Below are positions 7,070 through 17,477 of a stretch of DNA of 23,440 nt, piece after piece (position 1 is the stretch's first letter; each line of letters opens with the position of its first letter). The notes under the pieces are model-generated. The model saw nothing but the letters and a program-made list of their open reading frames with translations. It had not been told where the DNA came from and searched no databases. This DNA is from JAVMKJ01 sp031732875 (GTDB lineage: Bacteria > Pseudomonadota > Gammaproteobacteria > Competibacterales > Competibacteraceae), in assembly GCA_031732875.1 (NCBI GenBank), contig JAVMKL010000189.1, forward strand, positions 1 to 23,440, in the 5' to 3' direction. The translations under genes and the position numbers were made by a program.

Positions 7070-7627
7070 ATGCCTTCGACCAGCCCGCCCTTATTCGAAC
7101 GCTTGACCCGTTTGCTCGACCCCCTCAATCCGGCCGAACTGCACGGGCTGCTCTGCGGTCTCCTATGCGCCGACGCGGATCTGAATTGCGACCGGTGGGT
7201 GCGCCATGTCCGCGAAGTACTGGCCGACGATGTCGAATTTTCCCAACCCGTTCGCGATCTCCTGTCGAAACTACTCGAATACGGCATCGCCCAGTTGAAC
7301 GCCCCGGACTGGTCCGTGACCTTGTTACTGCCCGACGACGACGCCCCGCTCTCCCAGCGGGTCGATGCGCTTGGGGCCTGGTGCCAGGGCCTGCTGTACG
7401 GCCTGGGGCTGGGTCAGGCGAAACCGCGCGATATATTTTCCGAGGAAAGTCGGGAATTCCTGCGCGATGCGACGAAAATCGCCCAGGTCGGCCTCGACTC
7501 CGACGAACCCAGCGAAGTCGATGAAACCGCCTATGCCGAACTGGTCGAATACCTGCGGGTCGGACTGTTGACGATCCATCAGGATCTGCGCCATTCCGCC
7601 ACCCCGGATCCTTCCCTCCTCCACTGA
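7070..7627 (+). CDS. ygfB: YgfB / UPF0149 family protein
   Basis: This 185-residue protein belongs to the UPF0149 (YecA/YgfB-like) family. It shows the family's opening L..L....PAELHGLLCGLLCA, the central D..WCQGLLYGLGL, and the acidic C-terminal segment ending DETAYAELVEYLRVGLLTI. The molecular role is poorly defined. In Pseudomonas aeruginosa, YgfB has been linked to regulation of ampDh3 and beta-lactam resistance. The ATG at 7070 has GGAG 6 nt upstream and begins where the family does, so the longer in-frame extension upstream is not used. It heads the pepP-ubiH-ubiI series and is 17 nt from pepP. Confidence 0.92.
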   Translation: MPSTSPPLFERLTRLLDPLNPAELHGLLCGLLCADADLNCDRWVRHVREVLADDVEFSQPVRDLLSKLLEYGIAQLNAPDWSVTLLLPDDDAPLSQRVDALGAWCQGLLYGLGLGQAKPRDIFSEESREFLRDATKIAQVGLDSDEPSEVDETAYAELVEYLRVGLLTIHQDLRHSATPDPSLLH

Positions 7628-7644
7628 ATCCGAAACCGTTACCG

Positions 7645-9012
7645 ATGCTCGCCCGCGCCATACCGTCCTCCACGTTTGCCCGCCGTCGCCGCACGCTCAT
7701 GGAGCGCATGGGACCGGGCTCGGTCGCCCTGCTGCCCGCCGCGCCCCCTGCTCCCCGCAACCGGGACGTCCATTATCCGTACCGGCAGGACAGCGATTTC
7801 TACTACCTGACCGGTTTTCCGGAACCGGAAGCCCTCGCGGTCCTGGTTCCCGGCGGCGAGCAGGAATTTCTGCTGTTCTGCCGCGATCGCGATCCTCAGA
7901 TGGAAATTTGGCACGGTCGCCGGGCCGGGCCGCAAGGGGCGATGGAGCGCTACGGCGTCGACAACGCCCACCCCATCGCGGAGATCGACAAACGACTGCC
8001 ACCGTTGCTGGAGAACCGGGAACGGGTGTTCTACGCCATCGGCTACAATTCGGATTTAGACCGGCGGGTGGTGGACTGGATCGGCCAGGTCCGCGCCAAG
8101 GCCCGCTCCGGGGTACGAGCACCGGTCACGTTCGTCGCCCTCGAACACCTGTTGCACGCCATGCGCCTGCGCAAGGAGCCGGAGGAAATCGCCGTGATGC
8201 GCGAATCGGCCCGCATCGCCGTCGAGGCGCACTGCCGGGCGATGCAGTCTTGCCGGCCGGGGATGATAGAATATGAGATCGAGGCGGAAATCCTTCGAAC
8301 TTTTCTCCGCAACGGCGCTGGCTGGTCCTACCCCGCCATCGTTGCCGGCGGCGATAACAGTTGCATCCTGCATTACACCGAGAACAACGCTCGACTCCAG
8401 GATGGCGACCTGCTGCTGATCGACGCCGGCGCCGAGATGGACGGTTACGCCTCCGACATCACCCGCACCTTCCCGGTCAACGGCCGCTTCTCCGGCGAGC
8501 AGCGCGCGATTTACGACCTGGTTCTCACCGCTCAGAAGGCCGCCATCGACAAGGTCCGGCCCGGCTGCCGTTTCAACGAACCACACGACGCGGCGGCGCG
8601 CGCCCTGACCGAGGGACTGGTGGAACTTGGCCTGCTGCGGGGCGATGCGGACGAACTCATCAAGGCGGAGAAGCACAAGCAGTTCTACATGCACCGCACC
8701 GGCCACTGGCTGGGCATGGACGTGCACGACGTCGGCGACTACAAGACTGGCGATGACTGGCAGGTATTCGAGCCCGGCATGGTCACCACCATCGAACCTG
8801 GCCTCTATATCCCTATCGGCAGCAAGGTTGTCGATGAGAGCTGGGCGCGGTTCGGCGTTCATCTCGAAACCGACCTGGACGAACGCTGGTGGCGGATCGG
8901 CATCCGCATTGAGGACGACGTCCTGGTCACGGAGGGGGAGCCGGAGGTGCTGACCGCGGCCGCGCCCAAGGAAATCGATGAGATCGAGGCGCTGATGCGG
9001 GAGGGCCGATGA
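7645..9012 (+). CDS. pepP: Xaa-Pro aminopeptidase (aminopeptidase P)
   Basis: This 455-residue cytoplasmic metallopeptidase removes an N-terminal residue preceding proline. The N-terminal domain has YPYRQDSDFYYLTGF. The C-terminal pita-bread domain carries all metal ligands: D260 (LLIDAGAE), D271 (SDITRTFP), H354 (GHWLGMDVHDVG), E384 (TIEPGLY) and E423 (GIRIEDD). Spacing up to H354 is the same as I recall for the E. coli enzyme. About 16 extra residues lie between E384 and E423 (around DESWARFGVHLETDLDERWW). There is no clear Shine-Dalgarno, but the start aligns with the family N-terminus. The stop overlaps the ubiH start. Confidence 0.95.
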   Translation: MLARAIPSSTFARRRRTLMERMGPGSVALLPAAPPAPRNRDVHYPYRQDSDFYYLTGFPEPEALAVLVPGGEQEFLLFCRDRDPQMEIWHGRRAGPQGAMERYGVDNAHPIAEIDKRLPPLLENRERVFYAIGYNSDLDRRVVDWIGQVRAKARSGVRAPVTFVALEHLLHAMRLRKEPEEIAVMRESARIAVEAHCRAMQSCRPGMIEYEIEAEILRTFLRNGAGWSYPAIVAGGDNSCILHYTENNARLQDGDLLLIDAGAEMDGYASDITRTFPVNGRFSGEQRAIYDLVLTAQKAAIDKVRPGCRFNEPHDAAARALTEGLVELGLLRGDADELIKAEKHKQFYMHRTGHWLGMDVHDVGDYKTGDDWQVFEPGMVTTIEPGLYIPIGSKVVDESWARFGVHLETDLDERWWRIGIRIEDDVLVTEGEPEVLTAAAPKEIDEIEALMREGR

Positions 9013-10235
9013 CCGACTACGACCTTCTGATCGTCGGTGGCGGCATGGTCGGCGCCAGTCTGGCCTGCGCGCTGGCCGGTCTGGACCTGCGCGTCGGCCT
9101 GGTTGAAGCGGCGCCGCCGACCGTCAGCGAACATCCCAGCTACGACGACCGCACCATCGCCCTGGCCCAGGGAACCCGGCGCATCTTCCAGACGTTGGGC
9201 CTGTGGGAAATGCTGGAACCAACCGCCACGCCAATCCAGCAGATTCACATCTCCGAACGCGGCGGTACCGGCTTCGCCCATCTCGACAGCCGCGACGAGG
9301 GCGTGGACGCGCTCGGTTACGTGGTCGAGGCACGGATGATCGGCGCGGCGCTGCTGGCCAAACTGCCCGGCCTGAACGGCGTCGAACTGCTGTGTCCGGC
9401 CCGACTGGAACAGATCGCCGTCGAACCGGAGGTCGTTTGCGCCACGATCCGCTTCGGCGGCGAGAAGACCGTCGAACTGCGCGCCCAATTGCTGATCGCC
9501 GCCGACGGCGCCCGCTCGCCGGTGCGCGAGCAGCTCGGCATCGCCGCTCTGCGCTGGGACTACGGCCAGCAGGCGGTGATCGCCAACGTCACCCCCACTC
9601 TGCCCCACGACAACATCGCCTACGAGCGCTTCACCGCGGATGGGCCGGTGGCATTCCTGCCCATGACCGACCATCGCTGCGCGGTGGTCTGCACGGTAAA
9701 CGATCCCGAAGTGCCGGCGGTGATGGAATTGGACGATGCGGGTTTTCTCGCCCTGCTGCACGACCGCTTCGGCGACCGGCTGGGGCCGCTGCGACGGGTG
9801 GGTCGCCGGCAGGCCTATCCGCTGTTCCTGCTGAAAGCCCGCGAACACGCCCGCGAGCGGGTCGCCATCATCGGCAACGCCGCCCACACCCTGCACCCCA
9901 TTGCAGGACAGGGCTTCAATCTCGGCATGCGCGACGTGGCGGCGCTGGCGGAGGTGATCGCCAACGCCCATCGGGCCGGCGAGGATATCGGCGATCTGGT
10001 GGTACTGAACCGTTACGCCGACTGGCGGCGCTGGGACCAGCGGCAAACGATTGCTTTTACGGACGCACTGAATCGCTTGTTCGCCAATCCGCTGCCGCCG
10101 ATCCGCGCCGCCCGCAATCTGGGGCTGCTGGCCTTCGACTTGTGTCCGCCAGTCAAGCGGCTGTTCGCCCGGCAAACGATGGGGCTGGACGGACGTTTGC
10201 CGAAACTGACGCGAGGATTGCCGCTGACGGCGTAA
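9009..10235 (+). CDS. ubiH: 2-octaprenyl-6-methoxyphenol hydroxylase, FAD monooxygenase
   Basis: This 408-residue FAD-dependent aromatic hydroxylase acts in ubiquinone synthesis, using NAD(P)H and O2, probably at the membrane with other Ubi proteins. It shows the Rossmann motif VGGGMVGASLA at the N-terminus, a DG motif (AADGARSPVRE) near residue 165, and the C-terminal flavin motif GNAAHTLHPIAGQGFNLGMRD near 288-310. The Asn in GNAA is characteristic of UbiH. HISERGGTGF also resembles UbiH more than UbiI or UbiF. It overlaps pepP by 4 nt (ATGA) and is followed by ubiI after 50 nt that contain a repeat. Confidence 0.93.
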   Translation: MTDYDLLIVGGGMVGASLACALAGLDLRVGLVEAAPPTVSEHPSYDDRTIALAQGTRRIFQTLGLWEMLEPTATPIQQIHISERGGTGFAHLDSRDEGVDALGYVVEARMIGAALLAKLPGLNGVELLCPARLEQIAVEPEVVCATIRFGGEKTVELRAQLLIAADGARSPVREQLGIAALRWDYGQQAVIANVTPTLPHDNIAYERFTADGPVAFLPMTDHRCAVVCTVNDPEVPAVMELDDAGFLALLHDRFGDRLGPLRRVGRRQAYPLFLLKAREHARERVAIIGNAAHTLHPIAGQGFNLGMRDVAALAEVIANAHRAGEDIGDLVVLNRYADWRRWDQRQTIAFTDALNRLFANPLPPIRAARNLGLLAFDLCPPVKRLFARQTMGLDGRLPKLTRGLPLTA

Positions 10236-10240
10236 ACCCG

Positions 10241-10280
10241 ATCTCTCCTCGCCCTTTGGGAAAGGGGTCGGGGATGAGGA
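10241..10280 (+). repeat. Intergenic repeat, copy C, carrying the ubiI ribosome-binding site
   Basis: Diverged copy of the same family: TCTCTCCTCGCCC, a short inverted repeat TTTGGGAAAGGGG, then TCGGGGATGAGGA. Its 3' end GAGGA (10276-10280) is 5 nt from the ATG at 10286 and is the only good Shine-Dalgarno for ubiI. Confidence 0.65.
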
Positions 10281-10285
10281 CGCAA

Positions 10286-11515
10286 ATGATGAACGACATC
10301 AACACCGACTACGACATCATCATCGCCGGAGGCGGCATGGTCGGCTCGGCGCTGGCTTGCGCGCTGGGCGATGCCGATCTGAAAATTGCCCTGCTGGAAG
10401 GCGCACCTCTGGCACGCGTCCGGCCAAGCGAAGACCCCGATATGCGGGTTTCCGCCATCAACCGCGCCTCGCAGCGCATTTTCGCCGCGGTGGGCGCCTG
10501 GGACGGGATGACCGCCTGGCGGGTCAGTCCGTTCCGGGACATGCGAGTGTGGGATGCGACCGGTTTCGGCCAGATTCATTTCGACAGCGCCACCCTCGGC
10601 GAACCCTTGCTGGGCTGGATCGTCGAGAATCGGGTGATCCAGTTCGCCCTGTTGGAACGGGCGCGGCACCTGCCGGCGGTGGACCTGCTCTGTCCGGCGG
10701 CCCTGGAAACCGCGCAACCCCTAGCTGCCACCGGTTGGCGGGTACGGCTGAACGACGGACGCGAACTCACCGCCCGGCTGCTGGCCGGTGCGGATGGAGC
10801 GCAATCCAAAGTCCGGCAACTGGCCGAAATCGACACCGGCGGCTGGGGTTACGACCAGAAAGCCGTGGTAGCCAACGTGCGCGCCGCCGAATCGCACCAG
10901 GAAACCGCCTGGCAACGATTTCTGCCCACCGGCCCGCTGGCTTTCCTCCCGCTGCACGACGGGCGCTGCTCCATCGTCTGGTCCACCACGCCAGAACAGG
11001 CCGACACACTACTGGCTCTGGATGAGCCCGCATTCGCCGAGGCACTGGCCGAGGCGTTCGACCGGCGGCTGGGATCGATCGTCGAGGTCGGGCCACGCGG
11101 CGCCTTTCCGTTGCGCCTCCAGCACGCCCGCACCTACATCAAACCCGGCCTCGCCCTGATCGGCGACGCCGCCCATGTGGTCCATCCGCTGGCCGGACAG
11201 GGGGTCAATCTGGGACTGCTGGACGCGGCGACGCTGGCCGAGGTGGTACTGGACGCGCTCGCCGCCGGCCAGGATTTCGCCTCGTTCAAAACGCTGCGCC
11301 GCTACGAACGCCGGCGCAAGGGCGACAACCTGTTGATGCTGGGCGTCATGGACGGCTTCAAGCGGCTGTTCGGCGCGTCGCTGCCGCCGGTCGGACTGCT
11401 GCGCAACGTCGGTCTCAACCTGACCGACGCCGCCACGCCGCTCAAGAACCTGATCGCCCGCCGAGCGATGGGGTTGGCAGGCGATCTGCCGCGACTGGCG
11501 CGGGCCGCCGGCTGA
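10286..11515 (+). CDS. ubiI: UbiI/VisC-type ubiquinone hydroxylase, FAD monooxygenase
   Basis: This 409-residue paralog of the preceding gene is in the UbiH/UbiF/UbiI family. UbiI hydroxylates C5 of the ubiquinone ring. Motifs are IIIAGGGMVGSALA at the N-terminus, RVSAIN near residue 52, GADGAQSKVRQ near 170, and GDAAHVVHPLAGQGVNLG near 290-307. MRVWDATGFGQIHFD and WIVENRVIQ resemble UbiI, and the order pepP-ubiH-ubiI matches E. coli, but UbiF cannot be excluded. ATG 10286 (or 10289) is chosen because GAGGA lies 5 nt upstream. The same frame is open far back into ubiH, but only by codon bias. The stop is 3 nt from the Rieske gene. Confidence 0.88.
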   Translation: MMNDINTDYDIIIAGGGMVGSALACALGDADLKIALLEGAPLARVRPSEDPDMRVSAINRASQRIFAAVGAWDGMTAWRVSPFRDMRVWDATGFGQIHFDSATLGEPLLGWIVENRVIQFALLERARHLPAVDLLCPAALETAQPLAATGWRVRLNDGRELTARLLAGADGAQSKVRQLAEIDTGGWGYDQKAVVANVRAAESHQETAWQRFLPTGPLAFLPLHDGRCSIVWSTTPEQADTLLALDEPAFAEALAEAFDRRLGSIVEVGPRGAFPLRLQHARTYIKPGLALIGDAAHVVHPLAGQGVNLGLLDAATLAEVVLDALAAGQDFASFKTLRRYERRRKGDNLLMLGVMDGFKRLFGASLPPVGLLRNVGLNLTDAATPLKNLIARRAMGLAGDLPRLARAAG

Positions 11516-11518
11516 ATC

Positions 11519-11875
11519 ATGCCCGAACAGCGACTCTGCCGCCTGGACGACCTCGTCGAAGGTCAAAGCAAAGGCTTTATCGTCAGCCCCGATGCCCGTT
11601 ACGCCGATATCCTGGTGGTGCGCACGCGGACGGGGATTTACGCCTATCGCAACCGTTGCCCGCACACCGGCGCGCCGATGGAATGGGAGTCCGACCAGTT
11701 TCTCGACTACACCAACACCTTGATTCAATGCGGTATTCATGGCGCTCTGTTCCGCATCGAGGATGGTTATTGCGTGACCGGACCCTGCGCCCGGCAGTCC
11801 TTGCACCGTATCGCCGTGGCCGAACGGGAGGGCTGGCTGGTCGTGCTCGAATCGCCGGAATCGATCCGTGACTGA
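11519..11875 (+). CDS. Small soluble Rieske [2Fe-2S] protein
   Basis: This 118-residue protein is a single Rieske domain. The cluster ligands are C47-x-H49 (NRCPHTG) and C71-x2-H74 (QCGIHGA). There is no transmembrane anchor and no catalytic domain, so it looks like a cytoplasmic electron carrier or a ferredoxin subunit. It starts 3 nt after ubiI and overlaps the ABC ATPase by 8 nt, so it is almost certainly co-transcribed with the ubi genes. A role in donating electrons to ubiquinone-ring hydroxylation or another oxygenase is a guess from position only. CPHTG replaces the more common CxHxG with a C-terminal tryptophan. Confidence 0.9.
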   Translation: MPEQRLCRLDDLVEGQSKGFIVSPDARYADILVVRTRTGIYAYRNRCPHTGAPMEWESDQFLDYTNTLIQCGIHGALFRIEDGYCVTGPCARQSLHRIAVAEREGWLVVLESPESIRD

Positions 11876-12620
11876 ACCGCCCGTCATCGAGGTCGAAGGA
11901 CTCAGCAAGCACTACGGCCCGGTACGCGCCGTGGACGGAATCCGTTTCGCCATCGCCCGCGGCGCCACCTGCGCGTTGCTGGGCGGCAATGGGGCCGGCA
12001 AGACCACCACCATCGCCATGCTGCTCGGGCTGCTGTTGCCGACCGACGGTCGAATCCGCATCCTGGGCGAGGACGTGCCGCGCCGTCGCCAACGGGTGCT
12101 GCCACGCATGAATTTCTCTTCGCCCTACGTGGACTTGCCCCAGCGGCTGACGGTGGCGGAAAATCTGACCGTCTACGCCCGTCTGTATGGGGTGCGCCGG
12201 ATCCGCGAGCGGCTGGCGGTGCTGGGACGGGATTTGGACATCGACGCATTTTTTCAGCGCCCCTACGGCAGCCTGTCCGCCGGCCAGAAAACCCGCGTGG
12301 CGCTGGCCAAGGCGCTACTGAACGAGCCGGAAATCCTGCTGCTGGACGAGCCGACCGCCTCGCTCGACCCCGACACCGCCGACCGGATGCGCGGCATTCT
12401 CACCGACTACCAGCAGCGCAGTGGCGCGACCCTGCTGCTGGCCTCGCACAACATGAGCGAAGTGGAGCGGCTCTGCGACCAGATCATCATGCTGCGGGCG
12501 GGCCAGATCGTCGCCACCGGCGCCCCGCGCGAACTGATCCACCGTTACGGCCGCAAGGACATGGAAGAGGTATTTCTCGACATCGCCCGGGGCATTCGGA
12601 GCGGGGAGGTGCTGGAGTGA
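11868..12620 (+). CDS. ABC transporter ATP-binding protein (ABC-2 exporter type)
   Basis: This 250-residue nucleotide-binding subunit has Walker A GGNGAGKTT (K45), the signature LSAGQ at 136-140, Walker B LLLDEP (D160, E161), and the H-loop H194. The Q-loop region is unusual: where a glutamine is expected after Walker A, the sequence is MNFSSPYVDLPQ (81-92). It starts with GTG inside the Rieske gene (8-nt overlap) and overlaps the permease by 3 nt, so the pair is translated together. It is an export-type ATPase like those paired with NodJ/ABC-2 permeases. The substrate is unknown. Confidence 0.92.
   Translation: MTEPPVIEVEGLSKHYGPVRAVDGIRFAIARGATCALLGGNGAGKTTTIAMLLGLLLPTDGRIRILGEDVPRRRQRVLPRMNFSSPYVDLPQRLTVAENLTVYARLYGVRRIRERLAVLGRDLDIDAFFQRPYGSLSAGQKTRVALAKALLNEPEILLLDEPTASLDPDTADRMRGILTDYQQRSGATLLLASHNMSEVERLCDQIIMLRAGQIVATGAPRELIHRYGRKDMEEVFLDIARGIRSGEVLE
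12603..12609 (+). promoter_or_regulatory. Shine-Dalgarno of the ABC-2 permease
   Basis: GGGGAGG, 7 nt before the GTG start at 12617, which itself overlaps the ATPase TGA stop. It supports the non-ATG start. Confidence 0.6.
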
Positions 12621-13417
12621 ATGGGATTTCGCCGTCCCGCATCGGCGCGCTGGCGCTGCGCTATCTCTACTTGTTGCGGAGTTCCTGGACTCGCATCATC
12701 GAACTCGCCTACTGGCCGACCGTACAGATGATCCTGTGGGGCTTCATCACCCAGTTTCTGGCGGGTCACAGCAACGTGTTGACTCAGGCGGCGGGCTTGC
12801 TGCTGTCGGGCGTGTTGCTGTGGGACATCCTGTTCCGCAGTCAGTTGGGCGTGTCGGTAGTATTCTTCGAGGAGTTGCATGCCCGCAATCTGGGGCAGTT
12901 GTTCATCAGCCCGCTGCAACCCATCGAACTGATACTGGCGCTGATCCTGGTGAGTCTGGCACGCACCCTGATCGGAGTCGGCTTCGCCGTCGCGCTGGCG
13001 ATTCCGTTCTATGGGTTTAATCTGTTCGACCTCGGACCGCCGTTGATCGGGTTTTTCCTCAACCTGCTGATGATGGGCTGGGCCATCGGTCTCCTGGTGT
13101 CGGCCTTGGTGCTGCGCTACGGGATGGGCGCGGAAAGCATCGCCTGGGCGGCCATCTTCGCCTTGGCACCCCTCTGCGGCATTTACTACCCCGTCGCCAC
13201 CCTGCCCGGCTGGTTGCAACCGCTGGCTTGGGCGCTGCCGGCCAGCTACGTGTTCGAGGGAATGCGGGCGGTACTGTTGGATCATGCCTTCCGGCTGGAT
13301 TATCTGCTGTATGCCCTGCTGTTGAACGCCGGCTATCTGGGCCTGGGTATCGGTGTGTTCCTGGCCACCGTCCACAAGGCGCGGGAGCGGGGTTTGCTGT
13401 TGCAGTCGGGAGAGTAG
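12617..13417 (+). CDS. ABC-2 type transporter permease
   Basis: This 266-residue inner-membrane protein has about six hydrophobic segments: around 30-55, 60-80, 105-130, 140-175, 180-200 and 230-255. The arrangement is typical of ABC-2 exporters, with EELHARNLGQLFISPL in the first cytoplasmic loop, a family hallmark. It forms the transporter with the ATPase upstream. No periplasmic adaptor or outer-membrane partner is nearby, so the exporter type and substrate stay open. A lipid, glycan or drug substrate is possible. The stop is 23 nt from the convergent SWIM gene, with no terminator hairpin between them. Confidence 0.92.
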   Translation: MNGISPSRIGALALRYLYLLRSSWTRIIELAYWPTVQMILWGFITQFLAGHSNVLTQAAGLLLSGVLLWDILFRSQLGVSVVFFEELHARNLGQLFISPLQPIELILALILVSLARTLIGVGFAVALAIPFYGFNLFDLGPPLIGFFLNLLMMGWAIGLLVSALVLRYGMGAESIAWAAIFALAPLCGIYYPVATLPGWLQPLAWALPASYVFEGMRAVLLDHAFRLDYLLYALLLNAGYLGLGIGVFLATVHKARERGLLLQSGE

Positions 13418-13440
13418 CTACCCACCGGCGCATCCTTGCA

Positions 13441-14289
13441 TCACGACTCCCCGTTCGTTCCGCCCAGGGCCCCGAGCGCGCACGTCCCCATGGCCATGTA
13501 GACCGGTTCCAGCGCCTCCAGTGGCGACGCTTCTCCCCGCCAGAATGGAAACGGCCCCAGCCGCCGCAACAGGGCGGCGGCCTTGGCGGGCGCGACCAGC
13601 GGGCCGGTCGCGGTCTCCGGCAGCGGCGGCCTAGTCCAGAAAATCAGGGGATCTCCGGGCAGCGGTTCGGGTTCCGCCAGCGGCCAGCCGTCGTCGTCGC
13701 CCGCCACCTCCCCCAGTTGCGCCAGCAACGCCTCCCGCTCCATCCCGCGCAACCGAAACATCAGGAAGGGGTCGCGATCGAAGGCCTCGCCGAGCAGATA
13801 GTAGACGGCGGCGATGTGCTTGCAGGGGTTGGACCAGTCCGGACAGGAGCATTCGGTCTTCAAATCGCCGTGGGTCTTGGGAAACAGCGACAGCCTCTGA
13901 GCCTGAAAGACCTCCTCGATATCCGTCGGCATCTCTCCGGCCAGCAGCTTGGCGCCGAAGCGCGCCTCCGCCGCCATCGCTTCCGTCAGCTTCCGCCAGT
14001 CGGCCGGGCTCAGCGGCTTGAGTTGGATGCTGACCTGATAGGGTCGGGGCCGCGAGCCCTGCACCTTGGCCTTCACCTCGCCGGGGGCGATCTGGATATC
14101 CAGCACCTGGCCCTGACGGGCGTAGCTGCGTCCCCGTCCCAGCCGGGCGCCGATGTTGAAGCTCTCCAGCACCGCGATCCAGCGTTTGGCCCACCAGCGG
14201 CTGGCGAAATCGCCGCGCTGGCTCTGGGCCTTGATACCGCCGCTGACCCGGCGGGGCCGGCTCGGTTCATGGTAGTCGTAATAGCCCAT
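13441..14289 (-). CDS. SWIM zinc-finger protein
   Basis: This 282-residue protein has the SWIM motif CxC-x6-CxH: C147, C149, C156, H158 in CSCPDWSNPCKH. SWIM domains bind zinc and are thought to contact DNA or protein. The N-terminus has an aromatic start (MGYYDYHEPSRPRRV) and a WWAKRW.AVLESF block typical of the SNF2-linked family, and the C-terminal third is Pro/Gly-rich. ATG 14289 is chosen over the TTG at 14295 because GGAGG lies 7 nt from it. The SNF2 gene stops 2 nt upstream, so the two are one operon and probably one complex. Confidence 0.92.
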   Translation of the reverse strand: MGYYDYHEPSRPRRVSGGIKAQSQRGDFASRWWAKRWIAVLESFNIGARLGRGRSYARQGQVLDIQIAPGEVKAKVQGSRPRPYQVSIQLKPLSPADWRKLTEAMAAEARFGAKLLAGEMPTDIEEVFQAQRLSLFPKTHGDLKTECSCPDWSNPCKHIAAVYYLLGEAFDRDPFLMFRLRGMEREALLAQLGEVAGDDDGWPLAEPEPLPGDPLIFWTRPPLPETATGPLVAPAKAAALLRRLGPFPFWRGEASPLEALEPVYMAMGTCALGALGGTNGES

Positions 14290-14291
14290 GT

Positions 14292-17399
<3,108 letters not shown>

Positions 17400-17477
17400 T
17401 CAAGTTTCGGAAAAGTTGACCATTCACCCGTAGAACCGCGAACGAGACGTTCGAAGATCACATAACTCCACATCCGA

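Noticed and set aside
9203..11515. A 770-codon open frame joining the middle of ubiH to ubiI, suggesting a fusion
   Set aside because: The first part is out of frame with the clear UbiH protein and reads as Arg/Pro-rich noise. GAGGA before the ATG at 10286 marks the true ubiI start.
17400..17477. A short inverted repeat (GAACG/CGTTC) between the channel and SNF2 genes as a terminator
   Set aside because: It lies upstream of the channel's 3' end as transcribed from the right only by a few tens of bases, has a 5-bp stem, and lacks a T-tract on either strand.
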